From Marinococcus luteus (GTDB lineage Bacteria; Bacillota; Bacilli; Bacillales; Marinococcaceae), in NCBI RefSeq assembly GCF_900106595.1, contig NZ_FNNC01000006.1, positions 186,001 to 250,000 on the forward strand: a stretch of 64,000 bases of DNA, read 5' to 3'. The number at the start of each line of letters is the position of its first letter. Position 1 is the stretch's first letter. The position numbers were made by a program, and so were the translations under genes. This document shows, piece by piece, positions 1-8,626 of this stretch. Below the pieces are notes generated by a model. It saw only the letters and a program-made list of their open reading frames with translations. It had not been told where the DNA came from and did no database searches.

Positions 1-917
1 GTAACATTCTGCAGATTATCAAACTGGGGCCAAAAATGCTGCTTAGCTACGTTGTAGCTGTGATTAGTATTGTTGGCGGTTTTACGGTTACATATTATAT
101 TATGCAGGGATTTTTAGACACGGAAACGTGGAAGGCTTTTGCAGCTCTGGCTGGTTCATGGACAGGAGGTTCAGCAAATCTTGTAGCGCTGCAGGGGATT
201 CTTGAAGTGCCCGAGAATTTATTTGGCTATGCTTTAATTATGGATACAGTAAACTATTCGTTTTGGGTGATGCTTTTATTTTGGCTCGTTCCTTTCCAAT
301 TCGCATTCAACCGGTTTACAAAAGCGAAAACAGAAAGCATTGATCAGATGCAGTATAATTTGTCTCTTGAGGAAAAAGAAACAAAACCTCTAACATACGT
401 AGAAATTATTGTCTGCTTAGGATTTTCTATGCTGGTGGCTTCGGTTGCCATTGCAGTAGGAAATACGCTTCCGGAAGCTGGGAATGCTGTGAATGCAACA
501 ACGTGGACGATATTAATTGTTACCGTTTTGGGTCTAAGTCTTGCTGTAACGCCGGTTGCCAGGTTAACGGGGACAATGGATATAGGCTATTTGATGCTTT
601 ACACGATCATCGCTCTAATTGCTTCCAACGCAGATTTTTCAAATATTGCTGAAGTTCCGGCGTATATTATTTCCGGATTTATGATCTTATTTTTCCACGG
701 AGCTATTATGTTGCTTTTGGCAAAACTGTTCCGGCTTGACCTTTTCACCCTCGGCATCGCAAGTCTGGCCAATATTGGCGGTATGGCATCTGCTCCGGTG
801 CTTGCAGGAGCCTTCAGCCGTACTCTGGTCCCAATAGGCGTAATGATGGCATTAATTGGCTCATTTATGGGCACAGTCGTCGGTGTCGCGGTAGCGGAAA
901 TCTTATCAAGAATTTAA
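1..917 (+). CDS. DUF819 family membrane protein (YjcL-like), 5' end outside window
   Basis: The reading frame is open from position 3 up to an in-frame ATG at 36 with no stop and no ribosome binding site there, so the gene is cut by the left edge. About 305 residues are visible, against roughly 400 for the DUF819 family. The protein is almost entirely hydrophobic helices with a short charged loop at about residues 105-125 and ends in a glycine-rich helix. DUF819 proteins are predicted integral membrane proteins with no settled substrate. The next gene starts 16 bases downstream behind a shared strong Shine-Dalgarno, so an operon is likely. Association with murein-peptide enzymes suggests a peptide transporter role, which is inference. 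Confidence 0.85.
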   Translation, partial: NILQIIKLGPKMLLSYVVAVISIVGGFTVTYYIMQGFLDTETWKAFAALAGSWTGGSANLVALQGILEVPENLFGYALIMDTVNYSFWVMLLFWLVPFQFAFNRFTKAKTESIDQMQYNLSLEEKETKPLTYVEIIVCLGFSMLVASVAIAVGNTLPEAGNAVNATTWTILIVTVLGLSLAVTPVARLTGTMDIGYLMLYTIIALIASNADFSNIAEVPAYIISGFMILFFHGAIMLLLAKLFRLDLFTLGIASLANIGGMASAPVLAGAFSRTLVPIGVMMALIGSFMGTVVGVAVAEILSRI

Positions 918-933
918 GGAGGTGGGATGTTGA

Positions 934-2019
934 ATGGAAATAGTTTCTCTTGAAACGAAAAGAAAAATTATTCCTTTGGACCGTCCTTTTGTTACTTCCG
1001 TAAGGAAGGTTACAAGCATCGAAAATGTTGAGGTGAGTGTAATGCTGGAAGACGGCACTGTAGGGAAAGGAGCAGCTGCTCCAGCTCTCGCAGTAACGGG
1101 AGAATCCCCGTCAAGTATCGAAGCAGTTATTAACGGTCCGGCTTCAGAGGCCCTCGCAGGAGCACAAAGCGAAGCTCTGCAGGAAAATGTGCGGAGACTT
1201 AAGCAGAACTGCTACGGGAACTCCAGCGCAAAAGCAGCAGTGGAAATGGCAGTTATAGACGCGTTTGTTCAACAGCGTCGCTGCAGCCTTCTGCAGTGGC
1301 TGGGAGGAACACCGTCTGTATTTGAAAATGATATGACGATCAGTATGGAAGAACCAGCACAAATGAAAAATACAGCAGAACAATATATAAACGAAGGATT
1401 CCGCTACCTTAAAATGAAGGTTGGAGATGACCTGAAAAAAGATTATCAAAGAATCCGATCTATTGCTGAAGTGCTTCCCCAAGGCGTCATGCTTAGGATT
1501 GATGCCAACCAGGGGTGGACATCTAAAGAAGCTATAGTATTTATTCAGCAGCTCGAAAAAGAAAAAATTCCATTACAGTTTATAGAACAGCCCGTAGCAG
1601 CAGATGACTGGGCCGGCTTAAAAAAAGTCACAGAATCTACCAGAACGCCTATTATGGCGGATGAAAGCTGTAAAACATATAAAGACGCCCGCAGGCTCAT
1701 CGAGTGGCACGCCTGCGACATGATTAATATTAAACTCATGAAATGCGGGGGACTGCTGGAGGCATGGAAAATTGCTGATATTGCAGAAGCGGCTGGTATT
1801 CCGTGCATGATGGGCAGCATGATGGAATCGACCATAAGCGCCTCGCCAGCAGCTGAGCTGGCGCTTGCCCATCCTAATATTAAGATGGTGGATTTGGATG
1901 CTCCAAAATGGCTGCAGGAAAACACTGTTACTGCCGTATCTTTTGAAGGGCATCAGATAAAAGCAATGAATCCTGCACAGAGTGCGCCTATCAAATATGA
2001 AGGGGGGGAACTGCGATGA
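934..2019 (+). CDS. ykfB: L-Ala-D/L-Glu (dipeptide) epimerase, enolase superfamily
   Basis: A 361-residue muconate-lactonizing/mandelate-racemase subgroup enzyme. The (beta/alpha)8 barrel motifs are visible: K-M-K near residue 162 (base on a KxK motif), metal-ligand positions in RIDANQGW (about 190), FIEQP (about 219), MADES (about 244) and a second lysine in NIKLMKCGG (about 270). Epimerases of this type convert L-Ala-D-Glu from peptidoglycan into L-Ala-L-Glu so it can be hydrolysed as a nutrient. The start is the ATG at 934, 11 bases after GGAGG. The stop overlaps the start of the NlpC/P60 gene by four bases, which matches the ykfB-ykfC pairing in B. subtilis. Confidence 0.88.
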   Translation: MEIVSLETKRKIIPLDRPFVTSVRKVTSIENVEVSVMLEDGTVGKGAAAPALAVTGESPSSIEAVINGPASEALAGAQSEALQENVRRLKQNCYGNSSAKAAVEMAVIDAFVQQRRCSLLQWLGGTPSVFENDMTISMEEPAQMKNTAEQYINEGFRYLKMKVGDDLKKDYQRIRSIAEVLPQGVMLRIDANQGWTSKEAIVFIQQLEKEKIPLQFIEQPVAADDWAGLKKVTESTRTPIMADESCKTYKDARRLIEWHACDMINIKLMKCGGLLEAWKIADIAEAAGIPCMMGSMMESTISASPAAELALAHPNIKMVDLDAPKWLQENTVTAVSFEGHQIKAMNPAQSAPIKYEGGELR

Positions 2020-3020
2020 AGAAAGGTCACTGGACTTCAACTGTCCTGATTGCATTCATAGGAGCAGCATTCACGGCCGGCTCTGCGAGTGCATCAGAAG
2101 TGAATGAGACGGCTTATACAGATGTGAGTGCAATGACGATGTGGACGGAGCCGGATATTCTCCGGGAAATTGATCTTCCCTCAGCTTCCAACCCGGCCAG
2201 CCTGAATGAATGGACAGCGTCTATGAGCGTAGATGAAAAGCTCTGGCTCGTTGGGAATCTGGAAAGCCAGGCGTTGTTTGGTTCAAAGGTGCACGTTCTT
2301 GAAAAAAAGAATGGATGGGTAAAAGTAGCAGCGGAAGGCCAGGAGACTCCGAGAAATGAACTGGGTTATCCCGGGTGGGTACCGGAAGAACAAATAGCTG
2401 AGAGTAATCGGATGGAAAAATTAGAAAATGAACCATTTGCGATCATTACTTCTCCGACAGCAGAATTAACTTATGACAAAAAAGGTAGAAAAGATTATAA
2501 AAACTTGAGCTATAATACCCGTTTACCGGTGGTGAAAGAGCAACAGGGAGAAGTACTGGTAGCTACCCCTTCGGATGGGAATAAATGGATCGATGCCTCA
2601 AATATCGAAATATACGACAGCGAAGAAGATATTCCAGCTCCTGAGGCGGAAGATATAATTGCAGACGGAAAACAGTTTCTTGGACTACCATACTTGTGGG
2701 CGGGGATGTCAGGGTTTGGTTTTGACTGTTCAGGGTTCACGCATACTATTTTTGCTGCTAATGGCATTGAGATTCCAAGAGATTCCAGCGTGCAGGCAGA
2801 GCACGGTCTTCCAGTAGCAAAAGAAGACCTCGAGCCGGGAGATCTTTTGTTTTTCGCCTACGATAACGGGGAAGGACGAGTGCACCACGTCAGTATGTAC
2901 ATCGGAGGTGGTGACATGATTCATTCGCCAAATTCCCGGAGCACGGTTGAAATCGTAAATCTGGAGGATTCCGGGTATGCAGATGAGTATGCGGGTGCGA
3001 GGAGGTATTTAGAGGAATAA
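2016..3020 (+). CDS. ykfC: Secreted SH3-NlpC/P60 endopeptidase (gamma-D-Glu-diamino acid endopeptidase, YkfC-like)
   Basis: A 334-residue protein with an N-terminal signal-like segment (MKKGHW then a hydrophobic stretch ending in SASA, about residues 1-26), a middle region of two SH3-like segments, and a C-terminal NlpC/P60 domain. The catalytic Cys lies in FDCSGF (about residue 240) and the His in VHHVSMYIGG (about 290). Family members cut gamma-D-glutamyl-L-diamino acid bonds in murein peptides. ATGA overlap with the epimerase gene indicates translational coupling. YkfC of B. subtilis is cytoplasmic, so the apparent signal peptide here would place the step outside the membrane; that point is inference. 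A hairpin terminator follows directly. Confidence 0.85.
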   Translation: MKKGHWTSTVLIAFIGAAFTAGSASASEVNETAYTDVSAMTMWTEPDILREIDLPSASNPASLNEWTASMSVDEKLWLVGNLESQALFGSKVHVLEKKNGWVKVAAEGQETPRNELGYPGWVPEEQIAESNRMEKLENEPFAIITSPTAELTYDKKGRKDYKNLSYNTRLPVVKEQQGEVLVATPSDGNKWIDASNIEIYDSEEDIPAPEAEDIIADGKQFLGLPYLWAGMSGFGFDCSGFTHTIFAANGIEIPRDSSVQAEHGLPVAKEDLEPGDLLFFAYDNGEGRVHHVSMYIGGGDMIHSPNSRSTVEIVNLEDSGYADEYAGARRYLEE

Positions 3021-3035
3021 TTCGCCATAACAGGA

Positions 3036-3059
3036 AAGCGGGCCGGTCTCGGCCCGCTT
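3036..3059. terminator. Bidirectional intrinsic terminator
   Basis: A perfect 10-bp GC-rich stem (AAGCGGGCCG, loop GTCT, CGGCCCGCTT) between the converging endopeptidase gene and the small gene on the minus strand. The right arm runs into the last codons of the minus-strand gene. Confidence 0.8.
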
Positions 3060-3240
3060 ATTTATTGTGTTCCCGGATTTGTGCATTAATCTCGTGCATT
3101 TCTTTTTCAAGAATGTCGAGCTCGCGCATAATGCCGTCTGTGTTGCCCCCGAAAGATTCGAGTTTTTCCAAATCTCCCTGTATGCGCACATAATCTGATT
3201 TTAACATGTCCAGCTGATGGTCAAGTTCACGAAGAGTCAT
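3058..3240 (-). CDS. SE1832 family small coiled-coil protein
   Basis: A 60-residue acidic, heptad-like protein starting MTLRELDHQLDMLKSDY and ending in a charged coiled coil. It resembles the SE1832 family of short conserved Bacillota proteins, whose function is unknown. An in-frame ATG at 3273 would give 71 residues, but a clean GGAGG lies 11 bases before the ATG at 3240, so the shorter form is preferred. It is transcribed toward the epimerase/endopeptidase genes and shares their terminator. No enzymatic motif is visible. Confidence 0.65.
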   Translation of the reverse strand: MTLRELDHQLDMLKSDYVRIQGDLEKLESFGGNTDGIMRELDILEKEMHEINAQIREHNK

Positions 3241-3277
3241 AGCAGAATCCGCCTCCATAATAAATTTGTACATCTGT

Positions 3278-3306
3278 TTGCTATTTTAACGCAAAATCGT
3301 TATAAT
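3278..3306 (+). promoter_or_regulatory. SigA-type promoter of the siderophore ATPase gene
   Basis: TTGCTA at 3278-3283 and TATAAT at 3301-3306 with a 17-base spacer. The start point would fall at about 3313, inside the adjacent Fur box. Confidence 0.65.
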
Positions 3307-3312
3307 TTTAAA

Positions 3313-3327
3313 TGAAAATCATTATCA
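3313..3327 (+). promoter_or_regulatory. Fur box upstream of the siderophore ABC ATPase gene
   Basis: TGAAAATCATTATCA matches the 7-1-7 Fur consensus TGATAATNATTATCA at 14 of 15 positions. It lies immediately downstream of the -10 hexamer, where Fur binding would block initiation when iron is sufficient. Confidence 0.8.
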
Positions 3328-3385
3328 ATTTTATGAACGGCACAGGACAAGACTAAGATTGCAGAAAAGAAAGGGGCTTGCGACG

Positions 3386-4210
3386 GTGGCAAGACTTCAA
3401 GCAGAGCAGGTAGATGTTTCTTACGAAAATAAACAAGTCCTGAAAAATATCAGTGTTGACATACCAGAAGGAAAAATCACGTCTATTATCGGGCCAAACG
3501 GCTGTGGGAAATCCACGATTCTCAAATCACTTTCCCGTATACTGACCCCTGAAGAAGGCGGCGTGTACTTAGACGGCAAATCCATTCATGAAATGAAAAC
3601 AAAAGAAGTGGCTAAAAACATGGCAATGCTTGCTCAGACTCCGGATATTCCGCTTACGTTAACGGTGGAACAGCTGGTATCATTCGGCCGGCACCCCCAC
3701 CGCAAACGCACCCGGAAATTAACTGCGGAGGATAACGAGGCTATTCAAAAAGCAATGACGGATACCAGAGTTTCAGAATTTGCCAGCCGGACGCTGGACT
3801 CCCTGTCCGGAGGCCAGCGCCAGCGGGCCTGGATTGCCATGGCACTGGCACAGGACACGGACCTGCTGCTTCTCGATGAGCCGACTACTTACCTTGATAT
3901 GGCCCATCAGCTTGAAGTGCTTGAACTGCTTCAGGAACTAAATGAGAAGGAAAGCCGTACGATTGTAATGGTGCTTCATGACTTAAATCACGCTGCCCGG
4001 TTTTCTGATCACTTAATCGCTATGTGCAGCGGAGAAGTACAGTGTATTGGATGTCCCAACGATGTCATTTGTAAAAACGTACTCCGGCAGGTGTTTGGCA
4101 TTGACGCCCATGTTGTAACCGATCCAAAGAGCGGCAAGCCGCTCTGTATGACATATGATTTAATCGATCGCACGCCTGCTTCCGCAACGGAAATATCAAA
4201 AACGAATTAA
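3386..4210 (+). CDS. Iron-siderophore ABC transporter ATP-binding protein (FecE/FhuC type)
   Basis: A 274-residue ATPase with Walker A GPNGCGKST (about residues 36-44), Q-loop in MLAQTPDIP, signature LSGGQRQRAW, Walker B LLLLDEP and the switch His in VLHDLNHA. It energises uptake of ferric siderophores, with the fused permease and lipoprotein encoded on the opposite strand just downstream. A GTG at 3386 preceded by AAAGGGG is preferred over a TTG at 3359 that has no ribosome binding site. Its own promoter and Fur box precede it, so ATPase and permease are made from separate iron-controlled transcripts. Confidence 0.9.
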   Translation: MARLQAEQVDVSYENKQVLKNISVDIPEGKITSIIGPNGCGKSTILKSLSRILTPEEGGVYLDGKSIHEMKTKEVAKNMAMLAQTPDIPLTLTVEQLVSFGRHPHRKRTRKLTAEDNEAIQKAMTDTRVSEFASRTLDSLSGGQRQRAWIAMALAQDTDLLLLDEPTTYLDMAHQLEVLELLQELNEKESRTIVMVLHDLNHAARFSDHLIAMCSGEVQCIGCPNDVICKNVLRQVFGIDAHVVTDPKSGKPLCMTYDLIDRTPASATEISKTN

Positions 4211-4220
4211 AAATAAGTTA

Positions 4221-4257
4221 AGCCAGGAGCTCCGCTAGGGGGATCCTGGCTTTCTTT
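4221..4257. terminator. Intrinsic terminator between converging iron genes
   Basis: Stem AGCCAGGA (4221-4228) pairs with TCCTGGCT (4244-4251), followed by TTTCTTT on the plus strand. Confidence 0.7.
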
Positions 4258-4268
4258 CGGCATGATTA

Positions 4269-6299
4269 TTACGATTTAGAGCTTCTGTGCATCAGCCACA
4301 AAAAGAATGGTGTGCCAATCACAGCAGCCACCAGCCCCGAGGGGATTTCATCAGGGGCGAGCACGGTGCGTCCAATCGTATCGGAAAACACGAGAAGAGA
4401 TCCACCGATAAACAGGGCTACGGGGAGAATACGAACATAATCCTGGCCAACAAGCATGCGGGCTAAGTGAGGCGCCACAAGCCCGATAAAGCCGATCGTG
4501 CCAACGGCAGCTACTGCCATCGCGGCGCAGAAGGTGGCAAGCAGCACGGCGGCCCAGCGGGCAAAGGTTAAACGCTCTCCAAGAGCGATTGCTGTCTGGT
4601 CACCAAGCGCAAGCACGTTTAAGGAAGGAGCTAAATACCAGGCAAGCGGTATACTTACGGCAAGCGGGAGCAGCAGAAACTGCTGAAGCTCTTCGTAGCC
4701 GGTCGCATACGTGCTGCCGGACAGCCATGTTAAAGCAGCGGCAGCGTTTAAATTAAAGCGGGTTATCATAATTTGTGACAGGGCGCCGCCCACAGCTGAC
4801 AGTGCGATGCCGAGAAGAGCCAGTACAGCGGGATGAAATTTAGTTTTCCAGGAGAAAAACAGAATCACCCCTACCGCTGCGAAAGCCCCGGCAATAGCGC
4901 CAACTGGAATAAAGGCAGTAGGAATATCCCTGAAAAGAAAAAGCACAAACAGAGCGCCTGCGCCTGCTCCTGAAGTCACCCCGAGCACTGAAGGATCTGC
5001 TAGGGGATTGCGCAGAATACCCTGATACAGCATGCCGCTTAGTGCAAGCAGCATACCAGCTGTAAGCGCCGTTAAAAGACGTCCGAGCCTTAAATCGAAT
5101 ATGATGAACCGCTGGCCGCTGCTTTCTTCTGTAAACAGAGCCTTCCAGGTGTCAGCGAAGCTGAAGCCCGTAGACCCGCCTGCCAGTCCCAAGAAAAACA
5201 CGAGCGCAGTAAACATAACAGCGCCTGCTAAAACGACAGGATACTTCAGTTCACGCCTTTTACGTCCGCCCCCAATAGCACTTTGCTGTTCTGTGCCAAA
5301 AAACGAGCCCCGGTGCCTTAAAATCAGCCATACAAGAAACGGAGCACCGACGATCGATGTAACAGCACCTACAGGAAGCTCGCTTAGAGAAGGGTCGACG
5401 GCCCTGCCCAGTACATCAGCCCCGATTAGAAGGACGGCTCCCCAAAGCATAGAGCCAAACAAAAGAGTGGAGTGAAGCTGATAGCCCATTAAGCGTGTCA
5501 AATGAGGGGCCACGAGGCCGATAAAGCCGATAGGGCCAACAACACTTACAACGATGGCAGTCAAACCTACAGCAAGAAAAAACATCAATGCTTGAGTAGC
5601 CCGTACGTTTTCTCCGAGTGTAGCCGCCTGGTTTTTGCCGAGCAGCAGAATATCGAGACGGGGGGCGTAAAAGAACACGAGGAACAAAAGCACGATCAGT
5701 ACAGGAAAGACAAAACGGACACCGCTCCAATCCTGCTGTACAAGCGTACCGTTACCCCATAAAAACAACCCGGCGGTCTGTACTTCAAAAAATATCTGCA
5801 GCACCGCTGTAAATGATGAAAAAGCAATAGACAGTACGAGCCCGGCCAAAGCCATCCGCACCGGCGTAGCTTCAAGGCCTCCGGCCATTGTAAACACCAT
5901 TACGGCCGCCAGACATCCGCCGACAAATGCAGCGATAAACCCGCTCAGGCCAAGCCAGTCGGGCAGTATGGTGGCAAAAGCTACAATAAAGAAATAGGCA
6001 CCGGCATGAACTCCTAATGTACTCGGGGCTGCCAGCGGGTTTTTCGTGATCGTTTGAAAAATAACGCCGGAAGCAGCTAAAGCTATACCTGAGAGAATAC
6101 CAATAACAATTCTCGGGAGATACACGGTCCGGAAAATACTGCTTTCTGTAGAATCAGTTTGCTGCAGAAGCTCCCACCAGGAGCGCACCGAAAAAGTACC
6201 GGTGCTCTGCACAAGATGCAGATATACCAGTACCAAGAGAAGAGCTGCTCCGCTAGTATACAGCAGAACAGCTCTTGAAACGAACGGGGATGAATTCAT
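4269..6299 (-). CDS. Fused double FecCD-type siderophore ABC permease (FhuB-like)
   Basis: At 676 residues this is about twice the size of a single FecC/FecD permease. Two homologous halves are visible: each carries the FecCD motif GFIGLVAPHL (near residues 260 and 610), preceded by NPLA with a following VLG segment near the start of each half. A fused permease supplies both membrane subunits of the transporter, an arrangement best known from FhuB of Gram-negative bacteria. It starts two bases after the lipoprotein gene stop, so the two are co-transcribed. The ATPase partner is convergent at 3386-4210. Substrate cannot be read from sequence; hydroxamate or catecholate siderophores are both possible. 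Confidence 0.9.
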   Translation of the reverse strand: MNSSPFVSRAVLLYTSGAALLLVLVYLHLVQSTGTFSVRSWWELLQQTDSTESSIFRTVYLPRIVIGILSGIALAASGVIFQTITKNPLAAPSTLGVHAGAYFFIVAFATILPDWLGLSGFIAAFVGGCLAAVMVFTMAGGLEATPVRMALAGLVLSIAFSSFTAVLQIFFEVQTAGLFLWGNGTLVQQDWSGVRFVFPVLIVLLFLVFFYAPRLDILLLGKNQAATLGENVRATQALMFFLAVGLTAIVVSVVGPIGFIGLVAPHLTRLMGYQLHSTLLFGSMLWGAVLLIGADVLGRAVDPSLSELPVGAVTSIVGAPFLVWLILRHRGSFFGTEQQSAIGGGRKRRELKYPVVLAGAVMFTALVFFLGLAGGSTGFSFADTWKALFTEESSGQRFIIFDLRLGRLLTALTAGMLLALSGMLYQGILRNPLADPSVLGVTSGAGAGALFVLFLFRDIPTAFIPVGAIAGAFAAVGVILFFSWKTKFHPAVLALLGIALSAVGGALSQIMITRFNLNAAAALTWLSGSTYATGYEELQQFLLLPLAVSIPLAWYLAPSLNVLALGDQTAIALGERLTFARWAAVLLATFCAAMAVAAVGTIGFIGLVAPHLARMLVGQDYVRILPVALFIGGSLLVFSDTIGRTVLAPDEIPSGLVAAVIGTPFFLWLMHRSSKS

Positions 6300-6301
6300 A
6301 A

Positions 6302-7324
6302 TTACTCCTCATTTGTTAAAGTGTCAGCCACCTCTTCAGCGAATACTTCAGATGAAAGTGGACCGCCATAAGGCCATGTAGTACTTGGAAGACGGTGAAC
6401 GTTATCGTTTTCGACAAAAGAAAGGCTGTTCCATACTTCATTATTATTCAGCGTTTCTTCAATATTATCACGATCGTCTTCTGGTGTGGGGATATCTATA
6501 AACGTCTGGTCCTGATAATCCTCGAGAGCGTCGACACCTGTTTCGGTATAGCCGTATTCTTCAAACTGTTCAGACTCATAGGCGTTCTCGACGCCGATCT
6601 GCTCCATCGTCTGGGCAGCAAGCGAATTGTCGGCGAATAGACGGAATGTTACATTTTCGTTAGCCAAAAAGGAAAGAGAAAGCAATACTTCTTCATCATC
6701 CTGGCCGGCATCTTCAATTTCCGTTGAAAGGTCGTCGTAGGTGCTGTCCAGATCATTTAAAACCTGGTCCGCCTGGTCTTCCTCTCCCACAGCTGTGGCG
6801 ATGCTTTCAAAAGTTGATTCCATCTCTTCGTACTGATTGCCTTCTCCTTCTTCAGGATATGGATTATACATCAGCGTAGGGGCAATCTCTTCAAGCTCTT
6901 CTTTAATATCTTCATGACGGTAGCCGGCAGTTATAATCAAATCGGGTTCAAGTTCGGCAATGCGCTCCAGGTTAGGCTCCTGTCTCGTGCCGACGTCCTG
7001 GACGTCTTCAGAAGGCGAGGGTTCGATGTCGCCCAAGTAATCGTTATATCCATCGAGGTCGGCGATACCGGCAGGCTGCATGCCTAACGCAAGAAGATCC
7101 TCTGCATATACCCATTCGAGCGCCACTACGTCCTCCGGTGTTTCATCGAGTGTTACTTCGTTGTCATACCCATCTGTTACCGTCACAGATTCGCTATTGT
7201 CAGAAGATTCCTCATTGTTGCCGGACTCCTCCGAACCGCCGCTGTCGTCTGAAGAACTGCATGCAGCGAGTGAAAGCGATAAAGCGGGTATCGTCAAAAA
7301 TGTTAAAAAAGTCTTTTTATTCAT
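6302..7324 (-). CDS. Iron-siderophore ABC transporter substrate-binding lipoprotein
   Basis: A 340-residue lipoprotein: charged N-terminus, hydrophobic h-region and lipobox LAAC with the lipidated Cys at residue 22, then a Ser/Glu/Asp-rich linker and a class III periplasmic-binding fold (VALEWVYAEDLLALG and PDLIITAGYR are typical). It captures ferric siderophore outside the membrane and hands it to the fused permease encoded two bases downstream. The protein is very acidic, as expected for an exposed protein in a salt-adapted organism. A Fur box lies just upstream of its start. Confidence 0.92.
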   Translation of the reverse strand: MNKKTFLTFLTIPALSLSLAACSSSDDSGGSEESGNNEESSDNSESVTVTDGYDNEVTLDETPEDVVALEWVYAEDLLALGMQPAGIADLDGYNDYLGDIEPSPSEDVQDVGTRQEPNLERIAELEPDLIITAGYRHEDIKEELEEIAPTLMYNPYPEEGEGNQYEEMESTFESIATAVGEEDQADQVLNDLDSTYDDLSTEIEDAGQDDEEVLLSLSFLANENVTFRLFADNSLAAQTMEQIGVENAYESEQFEEYGYTETGVDALEDYQDQTFIDIPTPEDDRDNIEETLNNNEVWNSLSFVENDNVHRLPSTTWPYGGPLSSEVFAEEVADTLTNEE

Positions 7325-7341
7325 ATGTATATCCCCCTAAT

Positions 7342-7356
7342 TGAAAAAGATTATCA
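7342..7356 (-). promoter_or_regulatory. Fur box upstream of the siderophore lipoprotein gene
   Basis: TGAAAAAGATTATCA (plus-strand reading) matches the 15-bp Fur consensus at 13 positions and lies 18 bases before the lipoprotein start codon. A TTGACA hexamer overlaps its upstream edge on the minus strand (7358-7363), but no convincing -10 follows at 17 bases. Confidence 0.7.
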
Positions 7357-7426
7357 ATGTCAACAAATCCGACTTTACTACAAAAGGGAGGACAATTCAA
7401 TAAATATAAGAAATTTTTCTTATTTA

Positions 7427-7786
7427 TTATTCATTATATTGGTCATAAAACCGGGCAGTAATTTCTTTCATCCTGTTTTTATTTTTACCCATATCCCCCT
7501 TCCCGATTCTTGAAGCTGAACGAAAATGAACGTGCTCATGATTCCCGAAATAAAAAACGACGTCATCCTTAAATTTAAGTACCGGTGTCGTAAACACAGC
7601 CGAAATATAGTTATCATCCTCATGAACAATTTCCGCATACTTTTGCTGCCGAATGATATGGCGGATGGTGCTTTTCGCTGTTTCTGGGCTTCCTGAGTAA
7701 TGTATGGGCTCCATGTAATGAAGTTTATCCCCGGGAGAGCTCATGGTGGAAACACAATTTGGACTGTTAGGGCAGGGAGAAAGCAT
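7427..7786 (-). CDS. DUF1499 domain protein
   Basis: A 119-residue protein with the DUF1499 N-terminal signature CPNSPNCVST and a beta-rich core (AVFTTPVLKFKDDVVFYF, HFRSASRIGKGDMG). Family members are found widely and have no assigned function. Longer in-frame starts exist at 7795 and 7834; the ATG at 7786 is chosen because AAAGGA stands about eight bases upstream and it places the CPN motif at the N-terminus, as in relatives. It shares the tail of the intergenic region that carries the iron operon control site but is transcribed toward it, so iron control is not implied. Confidence 0.75.
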   Translation of the reverse strand: MLSPCPNSPNCVSTMSSPGDKLHYMEPIHYSGSPETAKSTIRHIIRQQKYAEIVHEDDNYISAVFTTPVLKFKDDVVFYFGNHEHVHFRSASRIGKGDMGKNKNRMKEITARFYDQYNE

Positions 7787-7943
7787 AAATAACATCCTTT
7801 CGCGGTAGAATTTTATATACAATATTGTGTACACTGTAATCAGATGATTAGAATTAAATCAGCGTTATTCTCTTTCCCTAAAAAATAAAGCGTTAATCGG
7901 AAACAGGAAGGGAAGGGAAAAGGAAGGAAGGAGTGAATCGCAG

Positions 7944-8615
7944 ATGGTGAAAGTCAGCCAGGTGAGTGAAAATATTATTAAGGTGCACATGAAAGTAGGC
8001 ATTACCATCAGCGCCTGGGTCGTGAAGCATGAGAACGGCTCAATTATTATCGATACGGGCATCCGGCCAATGGCGCCGAGAATTTTAAAAGAAGCAGCAC
8101 GTTTTGGACGGGTTCAGATGATTTTATTAACCCACGGTCATCCGGATCATGTAGGCGGACTCGCTTATATTCAGGACAAAGTAAATGCACCTGTTTATAT
8201 TCATGGGCTCGAGATTCCTTACATAACGGGGGAAAAACCTTATCCTAACCGTAAAAAACCAACGGATTATACAAAAGGATTTTCTGTGAAGCAGCTGCCG
8301 GGGGACAGTCGTGGCGTTTTTCATTCCATGATGGGAATTGATCCGTATTTTACGCCGGGGCACTCGCCGGGTCATACCGCTTATTATCATAAACAAGACG
8401 ACGTTCTGATCGCTGGCGACATGATTACGTCTAAAAACGGCCGTATAGGCCCTCCGATGAAACAGTTTACTGCTAATATGGACCGGGCGATGCGAAGTAC
8501 GAAAACCATACAGAAAGTGGCTCCCGGAAAGTTATCCATCTGTCACGGAGAGGATCTGGAGTATTCGCAGCATCTGTACAGCACATTCGTAAATGAATAC
8601 CAGTCTAAAGTATAA
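7944..8615 (+). CDS. MBL-fold metallo-hydrolase
   Basis: A 223-residue metallo-beta-lactamase-fold hydrolase. The metal motif HGHPDHVGG lies at about residues 64-72, a downstream His in FTPGHSPGHT (about 138), the bridging Asp in IAGDM (about 153) and a C-terminal His in ICHGED. Such enzymes hydrolyse thioesters, lactones or phosphoesters; the substrate is not deducible. The deaminase gene follows 11 bases later, suggesting co-transcription. Confidence 0.85.
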   Translation: MVKVSQVSENIIKVHMKVGITISAWVVKHENGSIIIDTGIRPMAPRILKEAARFGRVQMILLTHGHPDHVGGLAYIQDKVNAPVYIHGLEIPYITGEKPYPNRKKPTDYTKGFSVKQLPGDSRGVFHSMMGIDPYFTPGHSPGHTAYYHKQDDVLIAGDMITSKNGRIGPPMKQFTANMDRAMRSTKTIQKVAPGKLSICHGEDLEYSQHLYSTFVNEYQSKV

Positions 8616-8626
8616 GGGGCACGGTT

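Noticed and set aside
3359-3385. TTG start nine codons upstream for the siderophore ATPase
   Set aside because: No Shine-Dalgarno before it, whereas AAAGGGG precedes the GTG at 3386 and relatives start at this point.
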